Below, in pieces: positions 1 to 10,877 of a stretch of DNA of 17,433 bases. The notes beneath the pieces were generated by a model that saw only the letters and a program-made list of their open reading frames with translations, searched no databases and had not been told where the DNA came from. The DNA is from Nitrospinota bacterium (lineage in GTDB: Bacteria; JADFOP01; DATKYB01): NCBI GenBank assembly GCA_035528715.1, contig DATKYB010000089.1, positions 1 to 17,433 of the forward strand, written 5' to 3'. The position numbers were made by a program, and so were the translations under genes. How positions within the stretch are numbered: the first letter of the stretch is position 1; every line of letters begins with the position of its first letter.

Positions 1-505
1 CACCTAACAGAAAATATTTAAGAGCGGCTTCTTGAGATTTGGGGTCTCTTCTTATAAAACCTGTAAGAACATATAGGGAAAGAGACATGAGCTCCAATCC
101 AAGATAGATACTGATTAAATCGGCACCGGCAGACATAATGATCATGCCCAGAGTGGTGAGAATAATCAAACCATAGTATTCTCCCATATTTATCTCTTCA
201 ACTTTTAGATATCTTAGAGATATAAGAATTGTCAGTATGGTAACAACCAAAAGGAGAATTTTAAAGAATACTGAAAAATTATCAACTGCATACATCCCGC
301 TGAAGATAATTTCATCCTTGCCCCATAAACCAAGACTGTAAAAGATAGCAATGATAAGACCCGCGAGTCCAAGCCAACCTAAAAAAGCCTTATTCTCTTT
401 TGAAACAAATGGGTCGACTACAAATATGAGACAGCCCAAAAATGTCAGAATGATCTCTGGCATCAACAGATTCAAGTTTGGCAGCTGAGGCAGAATAACT
501 TCCAT
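1..505 (-). CDS. nuoN: NADH-quinone oxidoreductase subunit N, main cluster (N-terminal part; runs off left edge)
   Basis: This is the N-terminal 168 codons of NuoN, an antiporter-like proton-pumping subunit of the complex I membrane arm. The rest lies beyond the left edge of the window. It starts at an ATG (503-505) with a good ribosome binding site (AAGGAG, six bases upstream), 84 nt after the nuoM stop. The translation has several hydrophobic segments. It aligns with NuoN2 in this window through the conserved stretches MGEYYGLIILTTLGMI (about residues 107-122) and LGLELMSLSLYVLTGF (135-150). The latter carries the TM5 glutamate, Glu138, equivalent to the conserved pumping glutamate of the family. 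The downstream lysines cannot be seen. The order L-M-N matches canonical nuo operons. The identity is clear; only the C-terminal two thirds and the operon end are unknown. Confidence 0.95.
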   Translation of the reverse strand, partial: MEVILPQLPNLNLLMPEIILTFLGCLIFVVDPFVSKENKAFLGWLGLAGLIIAIFYSLGLWGKDEIIFSGMYAVDNFSVFFKILLLVVTILTILISLRYLKVEEINMGEYYGLIILTTLGMIIMSAGADLISIYLGLELMSLSLYVLTGFIRRDPKSQEAALKYFLLG

Positions 506-589
506 AATCTTCTCCTTAAAATCCAGCTAAATCATATATCTTAAATGTAAAGAATTTTCATATTAACTTATACAAAGGACAATTTAAAA

Positions 590-2218
590 TTACAGTCCTT
601 TTGTATGGCTCTTTGCACGCAAGCTTTTTATGTCTGGTAAGATAATATTTTTCCCAGCTATACTGCTCCCTTTATCTGTATAACCAGGTCTAATGTTTTC
701 AACCAGATTAATCACGGTTGGCTCCATGAGTTTAAGGAACGGCTTTGGATACAAACCGATCCAAAACATGAGTACAATGAGGGGCATCATATAAGCTACT
801 TCTCTAAAATTACAATCCCATACTTTTTCATTTTCAGGCTTATCCAAATTGCCCAGCATCACCCTCTGATAGAGCCACAGCAGATAGGCTGCTCCTAAAA
901 TAATTCCAACTGCAGCTAAGGCCGCATAGACATAGCTTTCTTTAAATATACCGACCAATATGAGAAACTCTCCCACAAAACCATTTAAGCCGGGAAGCCC
1001 GAGCGAAGAGAGCATAGAAATGGCAAATAGGGTAGCAAATATCGGCATCTTGTGCGTCAGGCCCCCAAAATCAGCTATGGTATAGGTATGCCTTCTTTCA
1101 TAGATGATTCCTGCAATAAGGAATAATGCTCCGGTACTGATACCGTGGCTTATCATCTGGATCACCCCACCAATGATTCCCTGAGGATTGAGGGCAAACA
1201 CCCCTAACATAACAAAACCGAGATGGCTTACACTAGAGTAGGCAATCAGCCTCTTCAGTTCCTTCTGGCCCAAAGATACAAGTGCACCGTAGATGATTCC
1301 TATAATCGCTAAGACAGCCATAAAGGGAACGAGGGTAGCACTTGACTCTGGAAAGAGAGGGAGACTGAATCTCACAAAACCGTAAGTTCCCATCTTCAGT
1401 AAGACTCCTGCTAAGATGACGCTACCAGCAGTTGGGGCGTCTGTATGGGCATCAGGAAGCCATGTATGGAACGGAAACATAGGCACCTTTATCGCAAAGC
1501 CTATGAAGAATGCCAGGAATAAGAGATCCTGTAGAGAGAGCCCCATGAATATTGGGCTGTTAGGAACTTGGAGTTGGACAAATTTTAATGCATTGAATGT
1601 AAACTCTCCTGTAGCCGCATGATTTAAGAAGTAGAGGGAAAGGATACCCAACAGCATGAAAATACCACCAAACAGGGTAAACAGAAAAAACTTGATTGCA
1701 GAATAGAGCTTTCTTCCATGACCCCACATCCCGATTAAGAAGTACATGGGAACCAGCATGACCTCCCAGAAAACATAGAAAAGGAAGCAATCAAGGGCCA
1801 TGAAGGCTCCGAGCATTCCTGTCTGCAGGAAGAGGAGACATACGTAATATTCTTTTTGTCTCTCTGTTATTGCTGCATAAGAGCAGAGAACAGAAATAGG
1901 CATTAAAACTGTTGTAAGGAGTATGAGAAGGATACTGATCCCATCAATGGCAAAGAAATACTCTATCCCTACAGTTGGTATCCAAGGGACCCTCTCTGCA
2001 AACTGCATGTGGGCAGAAGAGGGATCAAAATATTTGAGGAGTAAAAGGGAAACAGCAAGATCAACAAACGTAACGAAAAGAGCGAAATTCTTGATCGCGA
2101 CTGTCTTTTCCTTGTTAAAAAAGAAAACAATGATTAATGCCCCTAAGATAGGTATGTAGCAGATTAGCGATAAGATGGGAAGACCCAAAATATTGTTAGC
2201 CATCTCCAAATTAAACAT
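590..2218 (-). CDS. nuoM: NADH-quinone oxidoreductase subunit M, main cluster (NuoM1)
   Basis: This is a 542-residue antiporter-like subunit that pumps protons in the complex I membrane arm. It is near the usual family length of about 500-540 and has around 14 membrane segments. Pumping residues are all present: Glu152 (in FWEVMLVPMYF, TM5), Lys244 (FAIKVPMFPFHTW, TM7), Lys275 (LLKMGTYGF, TM8) and Glu417 ([10 protein letters not shown]12). They correspond to E. coli Glu144, Lys234, Lys265 and Glu407. The start is an ATG with an upstream AAGGAG. It lies between nuoL (82 nt upstream) and nuoN. A second full NuoM (NuoM2, 10878-12440) is more than half identical by eye, including all four key residues. 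The C-terminal tail, after about residue 500, is hydrophilic and differs from that of NuoM2. Confidence 0.97.
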   Translation of the reverse strand: MFNLEMANNILGLPILSLICYIPILGALIIVFFFNKEKTVAIKNFALFVTFVDLAVSLLLLKYFDPSSAHMQFAERVPWIPTVGIEYFFAIDGISILLILLTTVLMPISVLCSYAAITERQKEYYVCLLFLQTGMLGAFMALDCFLFYVFWEVMLVPMYFLIGMWGHGRKLYSAIKFFLFTLFGGIFMLLGILSLYFLNHAATGEFTFNALKFVQLQVPNSPIFMGLSLQDLLFLAFFIGFAIKVPMFPFHTWLPDAHTDAPTAGSVILAGVLLKMGTYGFVRFSLPLFPESSATLVPFMAVLAIIGIIYGALVSLGQKELKRLIAYSSVSHLGFVMLGVFALNPQGIIGGVIQMISHGISTGALFLIAGIIYERRHTYTIADFGGLTHKMPIFATLFAISMLSSLGLPGLNGFVGEFLILVGIFKESYVYAALAAVGIILGAAYLLWLYQRVMLGNLDKPENEKVWDCNFREVAYMMPLIVLMFWIGLYPKPFLKLMEPTVINLVENIRPGYTDKGSSIAGKNIILPDIKSLRAKSHTKGL

Positions 2219-2300
2219 CGATCCTTCTCCTTCCTTTTTTATTCAAGTTTTTTAAGCTACCTTTTTTATTAAAAATTTATATTGACCTCTTCCTATAAAT

Positions 2301-4349
<2,049 letters not shown>

Positions 4350-4377
4350 AAAATCTCTTCTCCTCTGCTAAAAATCC

Positions 4378-4680
4378 TTACCACCTCATGATATTTATCT
4401 CATCAACATAAAGGGTTTTTCTTCCTCTGAACACCTCAATGATAATGGCCAAACCAACAGCAGCCTCGGCAGCTGCTACTGCAATGACGAAAATAGCAAA
4501 TATCTGCCCCGTCACATCATGCAGGAAATGACCAAAGGATATGAGGGTAATATTCACAGCATTCAACATTAACTCAATAGACATAAGAATGATTACAGCG
4601 TTTCTCCTTGTAAGCACCCCTATTACACCGACAAAAAATAGAACAGCCCCAAACATCAAATAGTGTGAAAGAGGAACCAT
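4378..4680 (-). CDS. nuoK: NADH-quinone oxidoreductase subunit K, main cluster (NuoK1)
   Basis: NuoK is a 100-residue, three-helix membrane subunit (homologous to mitochondrial ND4L and MrpC). It sits between NuoJ and NuoN and helps form the central proton path. The length is exactly typical. Glu36 ([12 protein letters not shown]2) and Glu71 (VAAAEAAVGLA, TM3) match the essential E. coli residues Glu36 and Glu72. The N-terminus MVPLSHYL is the standard family start, so the ATG at 4680 is secure. It lies 28 nt upstream of nuoL and 27 nt downstream of nuoJ, as expected for co-transcription. It closely resembles NuoK2 (14402-14704), including the C-terminal VDEIN motif. Confidence 0.97.
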   Translation of the reverse strand: MVPLSHYLMFGAVLFFVGVIGVLTRRNAVIILMSIELMLNAVNITLISFGHFLHDVTGQIFAIFVIAVAAAEAAVGLAIIIEVFRGRKTLYVDEINIMRW

Positions 4681-4707
4681 GTTATTCGCTCCATATTTTT
4701 AAAAAAA

Positions 4708-5229
4708 CTATTTCTTTAAAAATCTCTTTGCTAAGATAATCGCCCCGATCATCGCAGCCAAAAGGAGAACTGATACTACTTCAAAGGGAAATAAAAACTT
4801 TGTATATAAAATAGACCCAATAACTTCTGTATTCCCGATTTGAGAAACCTTATCAGGGCTCAATTCCCCCAATGGTTTAAAGGGGGTGTCTTCTAAAGTT
4901 TTAAAAATAAGATAGGCAATCTGTGCAAAAACAACCGTTGCCAATATGATAGCCCACGGACTTTGTCCCTGCCTATATCTTATCTCTTTTGTCCTTTCAA
5001 CATTAATGAGAAGAATGGCAAAGAGGAATAGGACCATTATCGCTCCAGCATAGACGAGAACCTGAATGCCTGCTAAAAGCTCTGCCTTTAGTAAAACATA
5101 AATGGCAGCAACACACAAAAAGGTCAGGACTAAAAATAGGGCACAATGGATAACATTCCTCCTCGTTATCACCATTATGGCTGAAATCGTCCCTATTCCC
5201 GCGAACAGATAGAAAAAGAGAATTTCCAT
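4708..5229 (-). CDS. nuoJ: NADH-quinone oxidoreductase subunit J, main cluster (NuoJ1)
   Basis: NuoJ (the ND6 homologue) is a five-helix membrane subunit whose TM3 takes part in coupling quinone chemistry to pumping. The conserved segment LLAGIQVLVYAGAIMVLFLF is visible; it contains the YAGAIMVLF signature around TM3. I chose the ATG at 5229 (173 residues). It has GGGAG eight bases upstream, and the resulting start MEILFF aligns with MELIFF of NuoJ2. A TTG at 5244 is in frame and would add five residues (MGAFL), but it lacks a ribosome binding site. The last TM segment (FEVVSVLLLAAMIGAIILAK) is nearly the same as in NuoJ2. The gene follows nuoI closely and precedes nuoK by 27 nt. Confidence 0.96.
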   Translation of the reverse strand: MEILFFYLFAGIGTISAIMVITRRNVIHCALFLVLTFLCVAAIYVLLKAELLAGIQVLVYAGAIMVLFLFAILLINVERTKEIRYRQGQSPWAIILATVVFAQIAYLIFKTLEDTPFKPLGELSPDKVSQIGNTEVIGSILYTKFLFPFEVVSVLLLAAMIGAIILAKRFLKK

Positions 5230-5247
5230 CAAAAAGGCTCCCAAAAT

Positions 5248-5694
5248 TTATTTTTTAAACTTTCTTGGTTGATGCTCTTTATGAAGTTCTTCTAAATTAA
5301 GCACCAAATCTTCCCTGTTGTATGTAGAATATTCATAGAAATCTGTACCTAAAAGGCATTTCACTGGACAGGTCTCTACACATAAATTGCAGAACAAACA
5401 TCTTTCTATATTCATCTCAAACTTAGCAGGCTTTCTCTCTTTGCCTTTGCCCTCGCCTTCTAAAGTAATCACATTGTTGGGACATGCTCTTGCACATTGT
5501 TCACAGGCAATGCAGAGATCATTTCCCTCTTTGTTTAGCATTAGTTTAAAATGGCCTCGAAAAAGAGGAGCGACGACAAGGCGTTCTTTTGGGTATTGAA
5601 TGGTAATCGGTGTTTTAATAATATGCCTTAGCGTCGTTTTTAGTCCTATGATCAAATCCACCAAAAAGAATGTTGATAACCATTTCTTCAACAT
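5248..5694 (-). CDS. nuoI: NADH-quinone oxidoreductase subunit I (two 4Fe-4S clusters)
   Basis: NuoI is the 148-residue peripheral-arm ferredoxin-like subunit that carries clusters N6a and N6b and passes electrons to N2 in NuoB. Two complete CxxCxxCxxxCP motifs are present: Cys61, 64, 67, 71 and Cys99, 102, 105, 109. Each contributes three ligands to one cluster and its last cysteine to the other. The N-terminal 30 or so residues form the amphipathic region that docks on NuoH. The typical tail motif GTDFYEYS follows the second cluster. The gene starts at an ATG with AGAGGTG upstream and sits between nuoH and nuoJ. There is only one nuoI in the window, although J-N are duplicated, so any alternative membrane arm would have to use this copy. 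Confidence 0.97.
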   Translation of the reverse strand: MLKKWLSTFFLVDLIIGLKTTLRHIIKTPITIQYPKERLVVAPLFRGHFKLMLNKEGNDLCIACEQCARACPNNVITLEGEGKGKERKPAKFEMNIERCLFCNLCVETCPVKCLLGTDFYEYSTYNREDLVLNLEELHKEHQPRKFKK

Positions 5695-5708
5695 AAAAAT
5701 CTACACCT

Positions 5709-6713
5709 CTATGTTATAAAATAGTAAACTAGACCAGTGACACCTATGTTTATCAAAGTCAATGGAAACATGACTTTCCAGCCAACCCACATCAGCTGAT
5801 CGTATCTGAACCTTGGAAATGTTGCTCGCATCCACATAAATACAAACATAAAGACTAACATCTTAAATATAAAGGCTGATATATGAAGGAGTGTTTTTAT
5901 TACAGCTGGTATAGCTAAATCAGAAATAATGGGTATCCTCCATCCCCCTAAAAAGAGAATCGTTAACATTGCCGATACTATCAGCATGTTGGCGTACTCA
6001 GCCATAAAGAAATAGGCAAACTTCATCCCACTATACTCGGTATGGAATCCAGAAACCAACTCACTCTCAGCCTCTGGAAGGTCAAAGGGAACCCTGTTTG
6101 TCTCCGCTGTTCCAGCTATTAAAGCAATAACAAAAGCCAAGGGCTGATAGAAGATAAACCAGACGTTTTCCTGGGCCTTAACGATTTCTATCAGATTCAA
6201 TGAACCAGCCAGCATAAGGGGACCAATAATAGCAAACCCAAGGAAAATCTCATAACTGACCATTTGTGCAGCGCTTCTAAATCCACCTAAAAGGGAATAT
6301 TTGCTGTTTGACGCCCAGCCAGCCAGAACAATTCCGTAAATACCCAATGAAGAGATCGAAAGAACATAGATAACACCAATATTAATATCTGTAATGAAAA
6401 AGAAATTATCAAAAGGGATAACAGCATAGATAATTAAGGCGGGAACCAAGCACATTATAGGAGCAAGCAAAAATACCCCTTTATCCGCTTCAGCAGGAAT
6501 AATATCTTCCTTAACGAAAAGTTTCAACCCATCAGCAATCGGTTGCAAAAGTCCATGAGGTCCAACCCTCATCGGCCCGTATCTCACCTGCATATGACCG
6601 ATAACCTTCCTCTCCATATAGGTCATATAGGCAACTATTAAAAGAACCACTGCTAATACAGCAACGATTTTTATAAGAACAAAAATGATTTCAATGATAA
6701 AAGGCTGTATCAT
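5709..6713 (-). CDS. nuoH: NADH-quinone oxidoreductase subunit H
   Basis: NuoH (the ND1 homologue) is a 334-residue membrane subunit that forms the quinone-entry chamber and the joint between peripheral and membrane arms. About eight hydrophobic segments are seen. Family signatures are [15 protein letters not shown] (residues 33-47), [20 protein letters not shown] (51-70) and the [20 protein letters not shown] stretch (from about 203, with Glu204), followed by [11 protein letters not shown]. No key residue is missing. The start ATG has AAAGGA seven bases upstream. The gene is single in this window and follows nuoD directly. In standard operons nuoE, nuoF and nuoG come between them; they are absent here. 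Confidence 0.97.
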   Translation of the reverse strand: MIQPFIIEIIFVLIKIVAVLAVVLLIVAYMTYMERKVIGHMQVRYGPMRVGPHGLLQPIADGLKLFVKEDIIPAEADKGVFLLAPIMCLVPALIIYAVIPFDNFFFITDINIGVIYVLSISSLGIYGIVLAGWASNSKYSLLGGFRSAAQMVSYEIFLGFAIIGPLMLAGSLNLIEIVKAQENVWFIFYQPLAFVIALIAGTAETNRVPFDLPEAESELVSGFHTEYSGMKFAYFFMAEYANMLIVSAMLTILFLGGWRIPIISDLAIPAVIKTLLHISAFIFKMLVFMFVFMWMRATFPRFRYDQLMWVGWKVMFPLTLINIGVTGLVYYFIT

Positions 6714-6731
6714 AAATCTTTCCTTTAATTA

Positions 6732-7835
6732 TTATCTGTCAATCTCTCCCAAAACAATATCTATACTTCCTATTGCCGCAACAACATCTGCTACCAAATG
6801 ACCATCTACCATTGTTGGTATTGACTCCATATTTGCAAAGGAAGGTGTCCTGATTTTAAGCCTGTAAGGCTTATCCGAACCATCGCTCTCTATATAGAAC
6901 CCTGCCTCTCCCTTCGGAGCCTCAATCCTGAAATATATCTCGCCCTTTGGCGGTTTGATGATCCTTGGTACCTTGGCCTTTATCTCACCGTCAGGGAGCT
7001 GATTCAGCGCCTGCTTTATAATCCGGTTACTCTGTCTCATCTCTTCCAAACGTACAAGATACCTGTCATATATATCACCATTTTGGCCAATAGGAATATC
7101 AAATTCCATCTTATCATAAGCGGCATAAGGCTCGGTCTTTCTTACATCCCATTTTACACCGCTTCCCCTTATGTTTGGACCGTTCAAACTAAGATTGAGT
7201 CCTTCTTCAGCTGATATCACAGCTATATTTTTTGTCCTTTTCAGCCAAATCCTGTTTTGGGTCAAAAGGTCTTCATAGTCCTTCATCCTTGTGGGGAATA
7301 TCTCAACAAATTCTCTGGTTCTCTTTAAAAATTCGTCTGAGAGATCTGTCATCACACCGCCGATACGACAGAAATTGGTAAGCATCCTTGAGCCTGTTGC
7401 ATGCTCAAAGAGATCGAGTGTGAGCTCCCTTTCTCTAAAACAGTAGATAAAAACCGTCATTGCTCCTATGTCCAAGGCATGAGTGGCAATCGCAATAAGA
7501 TGGGAGCTTATCCTAGCTATTTCCGCTATAATAGTTCTAATATATTTGGCTCGTTCAGGCACCTCTATACCCATCAGTTTCTCTACGGCTTCACAATAGG
7601 CAAGATTCCATGCAGGGGCAGCAACATAATCCAATCTATCTGTATAGGGGAGAAATTGTGTGTAGGTTCGACTTTCAGCAATCTTCTCAATCCCTCTATG
7701 AAGATAGCCTATTATTGGCTCAGCATTTAAAATTGTTTCACCTCGCAAGTCTAAAATTATCCTCAAAACCCCGTGGGTTGCAGGGTGTTGAGGACCCATA
7801 TTGAGAATCAGTTTTTCTGTTTCTACAACAGGCAT
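6732..7835 (-). CDS. nuoD: NADH-quinone oxidoreductase subunit D (49-kDa homologue)
   Basis: NuoD is the peripheral-arm subunit, related to the large subunit of NiFe hydrogenases, that together with NuoB forms the quinone-reduction site. At 367 residues it is a normal stand-alone NuoD, not fused to NuoC. The motif GPQHPATHGVLR (residues 14-25) provides the quinone-headgroup His21, and RLDYV supplies Tyr70. These correspond to Thermus His38 and Tyr87 by spacing. The conserved ends HRGIEK (46-51) and DIVLGEIDR (C-terminus) are intact. The start ATG has TAGGAG upstream, formed inside the end of nuoC, whose stop lies only two bases before, so translation is probably coupled. The hydrogenase-type metal cysteines are absent, as is normal for NuoD. 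Confidence 0.98.
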   Translation of the reverse strand: MPVVETEKLILNMGPQHPATHGVLRIILDLRGETILNAEPIIGYLHRGIEKIAESRTYTQFLPYTDRLDYVAAPAWNLAYCEAVEKLMGIEVPERAKYIRTIIAEIARISSHLIAIATHALDIGAMTVFIYCFRERELTLDLFEHATGSRMLTNFCRIGGVMTDLSDEFLKRTREFVEIFPTRMKDYEDLLTQNRIWLKRTKNIAVISAEEGLNLSLNGPNIRGSGVKWDVRKTEPYAAYDKMEFDIPIGQNGDIYDRYLVRLEEMRQSNRIIKQALNQLPDGEIKAKVPRIIKPPKGEIYFRIEAPKGEAGFYIESDGSDKPYRLKIRTPSFANMESIPTMVDGHLVADVVAAIGSIDIVLGEIDR

Positions 7836-7837
7836 AT

Positions 7838-8410
7838 TTATTCTCCTACGGGTTTGGCTTTTAAGCGCTCTTTAGGTGTCTTTTGATCCTCCAAGGGATA
7901 ATCCTTTCTGTAGGGATGACCTTCCCAGTCATCAGGCATCAGGATTCTTTTAAGATTTGGATGCCCATCAAATTTTATCCCTAACATGTCATACGCCTCT
8001 CTCTCATACCAGTCAGCACCCTTCCAGATAGAAGTTACACTCTCTACAGCTTCTCCTTCCTTTAAGGAAAGCCTGAGTCTTAACCGAAGATTCTTGTTGA
8101 CGGAATAGAGATGATAGACAAGATCAAAGCGTTCTTCTCTGTCAGGGTAATCAACCCCTGTTAGATCAGCAAGATATGTAAAATCGAGTGCTGGTTCCTC
8201 TTTGACAAATCTACAGATATCCTTTATCTTTTCCTTTTTTACTTTTATGGTTATCTCATCAAGCCTATTAGTAAAGCAGTAGGTATCGAGGATATCCTCA
8301 GTGAACCTTTCTTTTATCTTTTTCACAATCGGATTATCGTCGAGATTGATCTTTTCCTCTTGAGGTTCCTCTTTCTCTTCCCCACCCTTTTCTATATTTT
8401 CTTCGTTCAC
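7838..8410 (-). CDS. nuoC: NADH-quinone oxidoreductase subunit C (30-kDa homologue)
   Basis: NuoC is a soluble peripheral-arm scaffold subunit that binds NuoD and NuoB; it has no cofactor. The family signature is clear: [20 protein letters not shown] (residues 135-154), then [19 protein letters not shown] (155-173). The gene starts at a GTG (8408-8410) with GAGGG seven bases upstream. The first 26 or so residues are a highly charged Glu/Lys-rich extension before the conserved fold starts near IVKKIKERF. This part is unlikely to be structured. The end is nearly joined to nuoD. Length (190) is in the usual range for a separate NuoC. Confidence 0.96.
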   Translation of the reverse strand: MNEENIEKGGEEKEEPQEEKINLDDNPIVKKIKERFTEDILDTYCFTNRLDEITIKVKKEKIKDICRFVKEEPALDFTYLADLTGVDYPDREERFDLVYHLYSVNKNLRLRLRLSLKEGEAVESVTSIWKGADWYEREAYDMLGIKFDGHPNLKRILMPDDWEGHPYRKDYPLEDQKTPKERLKAKPVGE

Positions 8411-8422
8411 ACTTTTTCCCTC

Positions 8423-8899
8423 TTATTTTCTTACGAATTTTTCCTTATCGATCTTTTCCTGAAGTAAAATGATACCATGCATTAATGCCTCTGGCCTTGG
8501 AGGACAACCAGGAATATAAATATCTACTGGAACTATTGCATCGGCACCCTGAACAACGCTGTATGAATTAAAAGGACCACCTGAAATAGCACAGGCACCC
8601 ATGGCAACAACCCACTTGGGCTCAGGCATCTGATTATACAATTTTTTCATTACATCAGCCATTTTATGGGTAACGGTTCCTGCTACGATCAAGACATCAG
8701 ACTGACGTGGAGTAGCTCGGAAGATAACACCGAATCTGTCGAAGTCAAACCTGGAGGCACCCGCACACATCATCTCAATAGCACAGCAGGCAAGACCAAA
8801 GGTAAGGGGCCAAAGTGAAGACCTTCTTGACCAATCGACCAATTTATCAACGGTTGTGGTTATGATGTTTGATTCAAATCTGTTCTGGATTATTCCCAT
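8423..8899 (-). CDS. nuoB: NADH-quinone oxidoreductase subunit B (cluster N2)
   Basis: NuoB carries 4Fe-4S cluster N2, the last electron carrier before quinone. Ligands are visible as the tandem pair CC in [11 protein letters not shown], the cysteine in GACAISGG and the cysteine in PGCPPRPEA: Cys38, Cys39, Cys103 and Cys132 from the start chosen here. The conserved RASPRQ-like segment (RATPRQSD) is present. I place the start at the ATG at 8899, which has GGGAG seven bases upstream and overlaps the nuoA stop by 10 nt. That gives 158 residues. An in-frame ATG at 8920 would add seven residues (MEKGSIG) but has no ribosome binding site. The overlap with nuoA suggests translational coupling. Confidence 0.97.
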   Translation of the reverse strand: MGIIQNRFESNIITTTVDKLVDWSRRSSLWPLTFGLACCAIEMMCAGASRFDFDRFGVIFRATPRQSDVLIVAGTVTHKMADVMKKLYNQMPEPKWVVAMGACAISGGPFNSYSVVQGADAIVPVDIYIPGCPPRPEALMHGIILLQEKIDKEKFVRK

Positions 8900-9273
8900 T
8901 CCAATGCTCCCTTTTTCCATGCATAAAAATACCCAACGAGTAGGATAATGATAAAAAGCATCATCTCAATAAAGCCAAAAAGACCTATCTTTTTATAGAC
9001 AACGGCCCATGGATAGAGAAATACCGCTTCGATATCGAAAAGAAGAAATAGCATGGCTATGATATAAAAACGTATGGAAAACCTCTCTTCCTTTGCACTC
9101 ATAAAAAGAGGAACACCGCATTCGTATGGTGATAGTTTTTCTGCGTTTGGTTTGTGAGGCCTGACAAGAAAAGAAACAATTAATGTTCCAATAGCAAAAG
9201 CAAAACCAATGAATACAAAGATGAAAATAGGTAAATAGGGATGAATGGCCATATAATCTTTAAAAAAAGCCAT
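8890..9273 (-). CDS. nuoA: NADH-quinone oxidoreductase subunit A
   Basis: NuoA (the ND3 homologue) is a 127-residue, three-helix membrane subunit near the quinone cavity. The TM1-TM2 loop contains the family motif SPYECGVP with Glu51 and Cys52; in mitochondria this is the loop cysteine whose exposure reports the active/deactive state. TM2 carries the conserved acidic pair in [14 protein letters not shown] (Asp80, Glu82). It starts at an ATG preceded by AAGGGGGG. It is the first gene of the main cluster and follows a 148-nt spacer with a predicted promoter, so it likely opens its own transcript. The 3' end overlaps nuoB. Confidence 0.97.
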   Translation of the reverse strand: MAFFKDYMAIHPYLPIFIFVFIGFAFAIGTLIVSFLVRPHKPNAEKLSPYECGVPLFMSAKEERFSIRFYIIAMLFLLFDIEAVFLYPWAVVYKKIGLFGFIEMMLFIIILLVGYFYAWKKGALEWE

Positions 9274-9339
9274 CTATTCCCCCCTTCCCAATAGCTGAAA
9301 ATACACTATTTTAGAGATTTTTGCTCAAAAAACCTCATT

Positions 9340-9368
9340 TATATAACATACTCAAATTTTTTATGCAA
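9340..9368 (-). promoter_or_regulatory. Predicted sigma70-type promoter for nuoA and the main cluster
   Basis: On the minus strand a TTGCAT -35 box (9363-9368) is separated by 17 bases from a TATATA -10 box (9340-9345). A TG lies one base upstream of the -10 box (extended -10 form). Transcription would begin near 9333, about 60 nt before the nuoA ATG. It sits in the only long gap inside the nuo locus (9274-9421). The -35 box matches consensus at only three of six positions, so this is a moderate call resting on the spacing, the extended -10 and the position. The rest of the gap holds long A and T runs (9371-9400) and no GC-rich terminator hairpin. Confidence 0.5.
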
Positions 9369-9421
9369 GGATTTTTTTTATTTTTTTTATTTAAAAAAAA
9401 CAGAATCGTCAATTGTAGCTC

Positions 9422-10873
9422 TTATAATAATATGAAGGCATTTTGGGCTAGTCTTAGAATAAAAGAAGGCAGGAGCCCTAAATGAAGGATACCTATAGAA
9501 GTAATAACCAATACGATGGTTATATGAATTGAAGGAGATAGCTTTTCGATCTCACCTACTGATTCTTTCATATACATAAGCACAACAATTCTCAAATAAT
9601 AGTATACTGAAATAAGACTATTAATCACTCCAAAAATAGCCAGCCAAATATAGCCTGCTTCGATAGAAGCACTAAATATATAGAACTTACCTATAAAACC
9701 GGCTGTCGGAGGTATTCCAGCTAATGAAAACATAAATAATGCCATTGCTCCCGCCAATAGTGGCTTTCGAAAACCCAATCCTGTATAATTTTCTATAAAG
9801 ACATTCTCTTCACCTCTCTTCCCAAGAGAAATCACAACAGTAAATGCCCCAATATTCATAAATGTGAAGGCAAGCATATAAAAAAGTATGCTAGAAGTGC
9901 CGAGGTTATTAGCTGAAACAACCCCTATCAGGAGATATCCTGTATGCGCGATACTTGAATAAGCAAGCATCCTCTTTATATTTGTTTGAGATATGGCAAC
10001 AATATTTCCTAAAGTCATGGTTGCAACGGATAGAACCCATAAGAGAGAAGACCAATCAACCTGTATGAGTTCGAAACTGGATCCAAATATCCTGAGCAAG
10101 GCTGCAAAACCTGCAGCTTTTGCAGCAATAGACATAAAGGCTGTAATTGTTGTAGGTGCTCCTTCATAGACATCTGGTGTCCATATATGAAAAGGAACAC
10201 TCGCCACCTTGAATCCAAAACCCACAATCAAAAGGCCAATACCAAAAAAGAACATCAATCGATGTGAAATATGATTATTCTTTATTGAAAGGGCTATCTC
10301 GTCTAATCGTATGCTTCCGGTAGCCCCATAGATTAAAGCTATCCCGTATAATAAGAAACCTGTTGCAAAAGCCCCTAATAAAAAGTACTTAATGGAAGAT
10401 TCAAGAGATTTTATCTCTTTCTTATCAAATCCAGCTAGTATATATAACGAAAGAGAGAGAATCTCTAATCCTAAAAAAACAATGATTAAACTCAGTCCAG
10501 AAGCCATTAAAATCATACCAAATGTGGTAAGAAGGAGTAAGGCATAATACTCTCCTGTTTCCATTCCCCTTTCACGGATATAATCAATAGATATTAAAAT
10601 GACCAATGCTGTAGCAATCAGAAATACAAAGTTAAAAAACTGGGAGTAATTATCTACGACTATCATTTTATTAAAGGCATAATTTGGCCTGTTCCACAAA
10701 AGAGATGATGCTATAAAAGAAGCAACAATCCCTCCTATACAGATATAAGGTAAGTATTTCTTCCATTTAGTTGATAGGAATACATCGAGGAGTAATACAG
10801 TAATACTAAAAATAACGAGTATAAAACCTGGAGCAATATTTAATAAATCTAACCTGGAAACTGCGAAAGCCAA
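9422..10873 (-). CDS. nuoN: NADH-quinone oxidoreductase subunit N, second copy (NuoN2)
   Basis: This is a complete 483-residue NuoN, the antiporter-like pump next to NuoK in the membrane arm. Pumping residues are present: Glu137 (LGLEILSLSLY, TM5), Lys222 (GFKVASVPFHIW), Lys252 (IAAKAAGF) and Lys396 (GFIGKFYIF). They match E. coli Glu133, Lys217, Lys247 and Lys395. The start is a TTG (10871-10873) with AAGGAT upstream, five bases after the nuoM2 stop. It ends the upstream JKLMN block. The visible N-terminal third of NuoN1 (1-505) is clearly related but more divergent than the M and L pairs. Expression may be linked to nuoM2 by this tight junction. Confidence 0.97.
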   Translation of the reverse strand: MAFAVSRLDLLNIAPGFILVIFSITVLLLDVFLSTKWKKYLPYICIGGIVASFIASSLLWNRPNYAFNKMIVVDNYSQFFNFVFLIATALVILISIDYIRERGMETGEYYALLLLTTFGMILMASGLSLIIVFLGLEILSLSLYILAGFDKKEIKSLESSIKYFLLGAFATGFLLYGIALIYGATGSIRLDEIALSIKNNHISHRLMFFFGIGLLIVGFGFKVASVPFHIWTPDVYEGAPTTITAFMSIAAKAAGFAALLRIFGSSFELIQVDWSSLLWVLSVATMTLGNIVAISQTNIKRMLAYSSIAHTGYLLIGVVSANNLGTSSILFYMLAFTFMNIGAFTVVISLGKRGEENVFIENYTGLGFRKPLLAGAMALFMFSLAGIPPTAGFIGKFYIFSASIEAGYIWLAIFGVINSLISVYYYLRIVVLMYMKESVGEIEKLSPSIHITIVLVITSIGILHLGLLPSFILRLAQNAFILL

Positions 10874-10877
10874 TTCT

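Noticed and set aside
7401-7730. 109-codon plus-strand open frame opposite nuoD
   Set aside because: It is antisense to conserved NuoD catalytic regions; nothing in its translation resembles a known protein.
8899-8920. Longer NuoB start at 8920
   Set aside because: It has no ribosome binding site and a 31-nt overlap with nuoA, whereas the ATG at 8899 has GGGAG at good spacing.
9371-9400. Rho-independent terminator after nuoN2
   Set aside because: There are long A and T runs but no GC-rich stem before them; only AT pairing is possible, so termination cannot be claimed.
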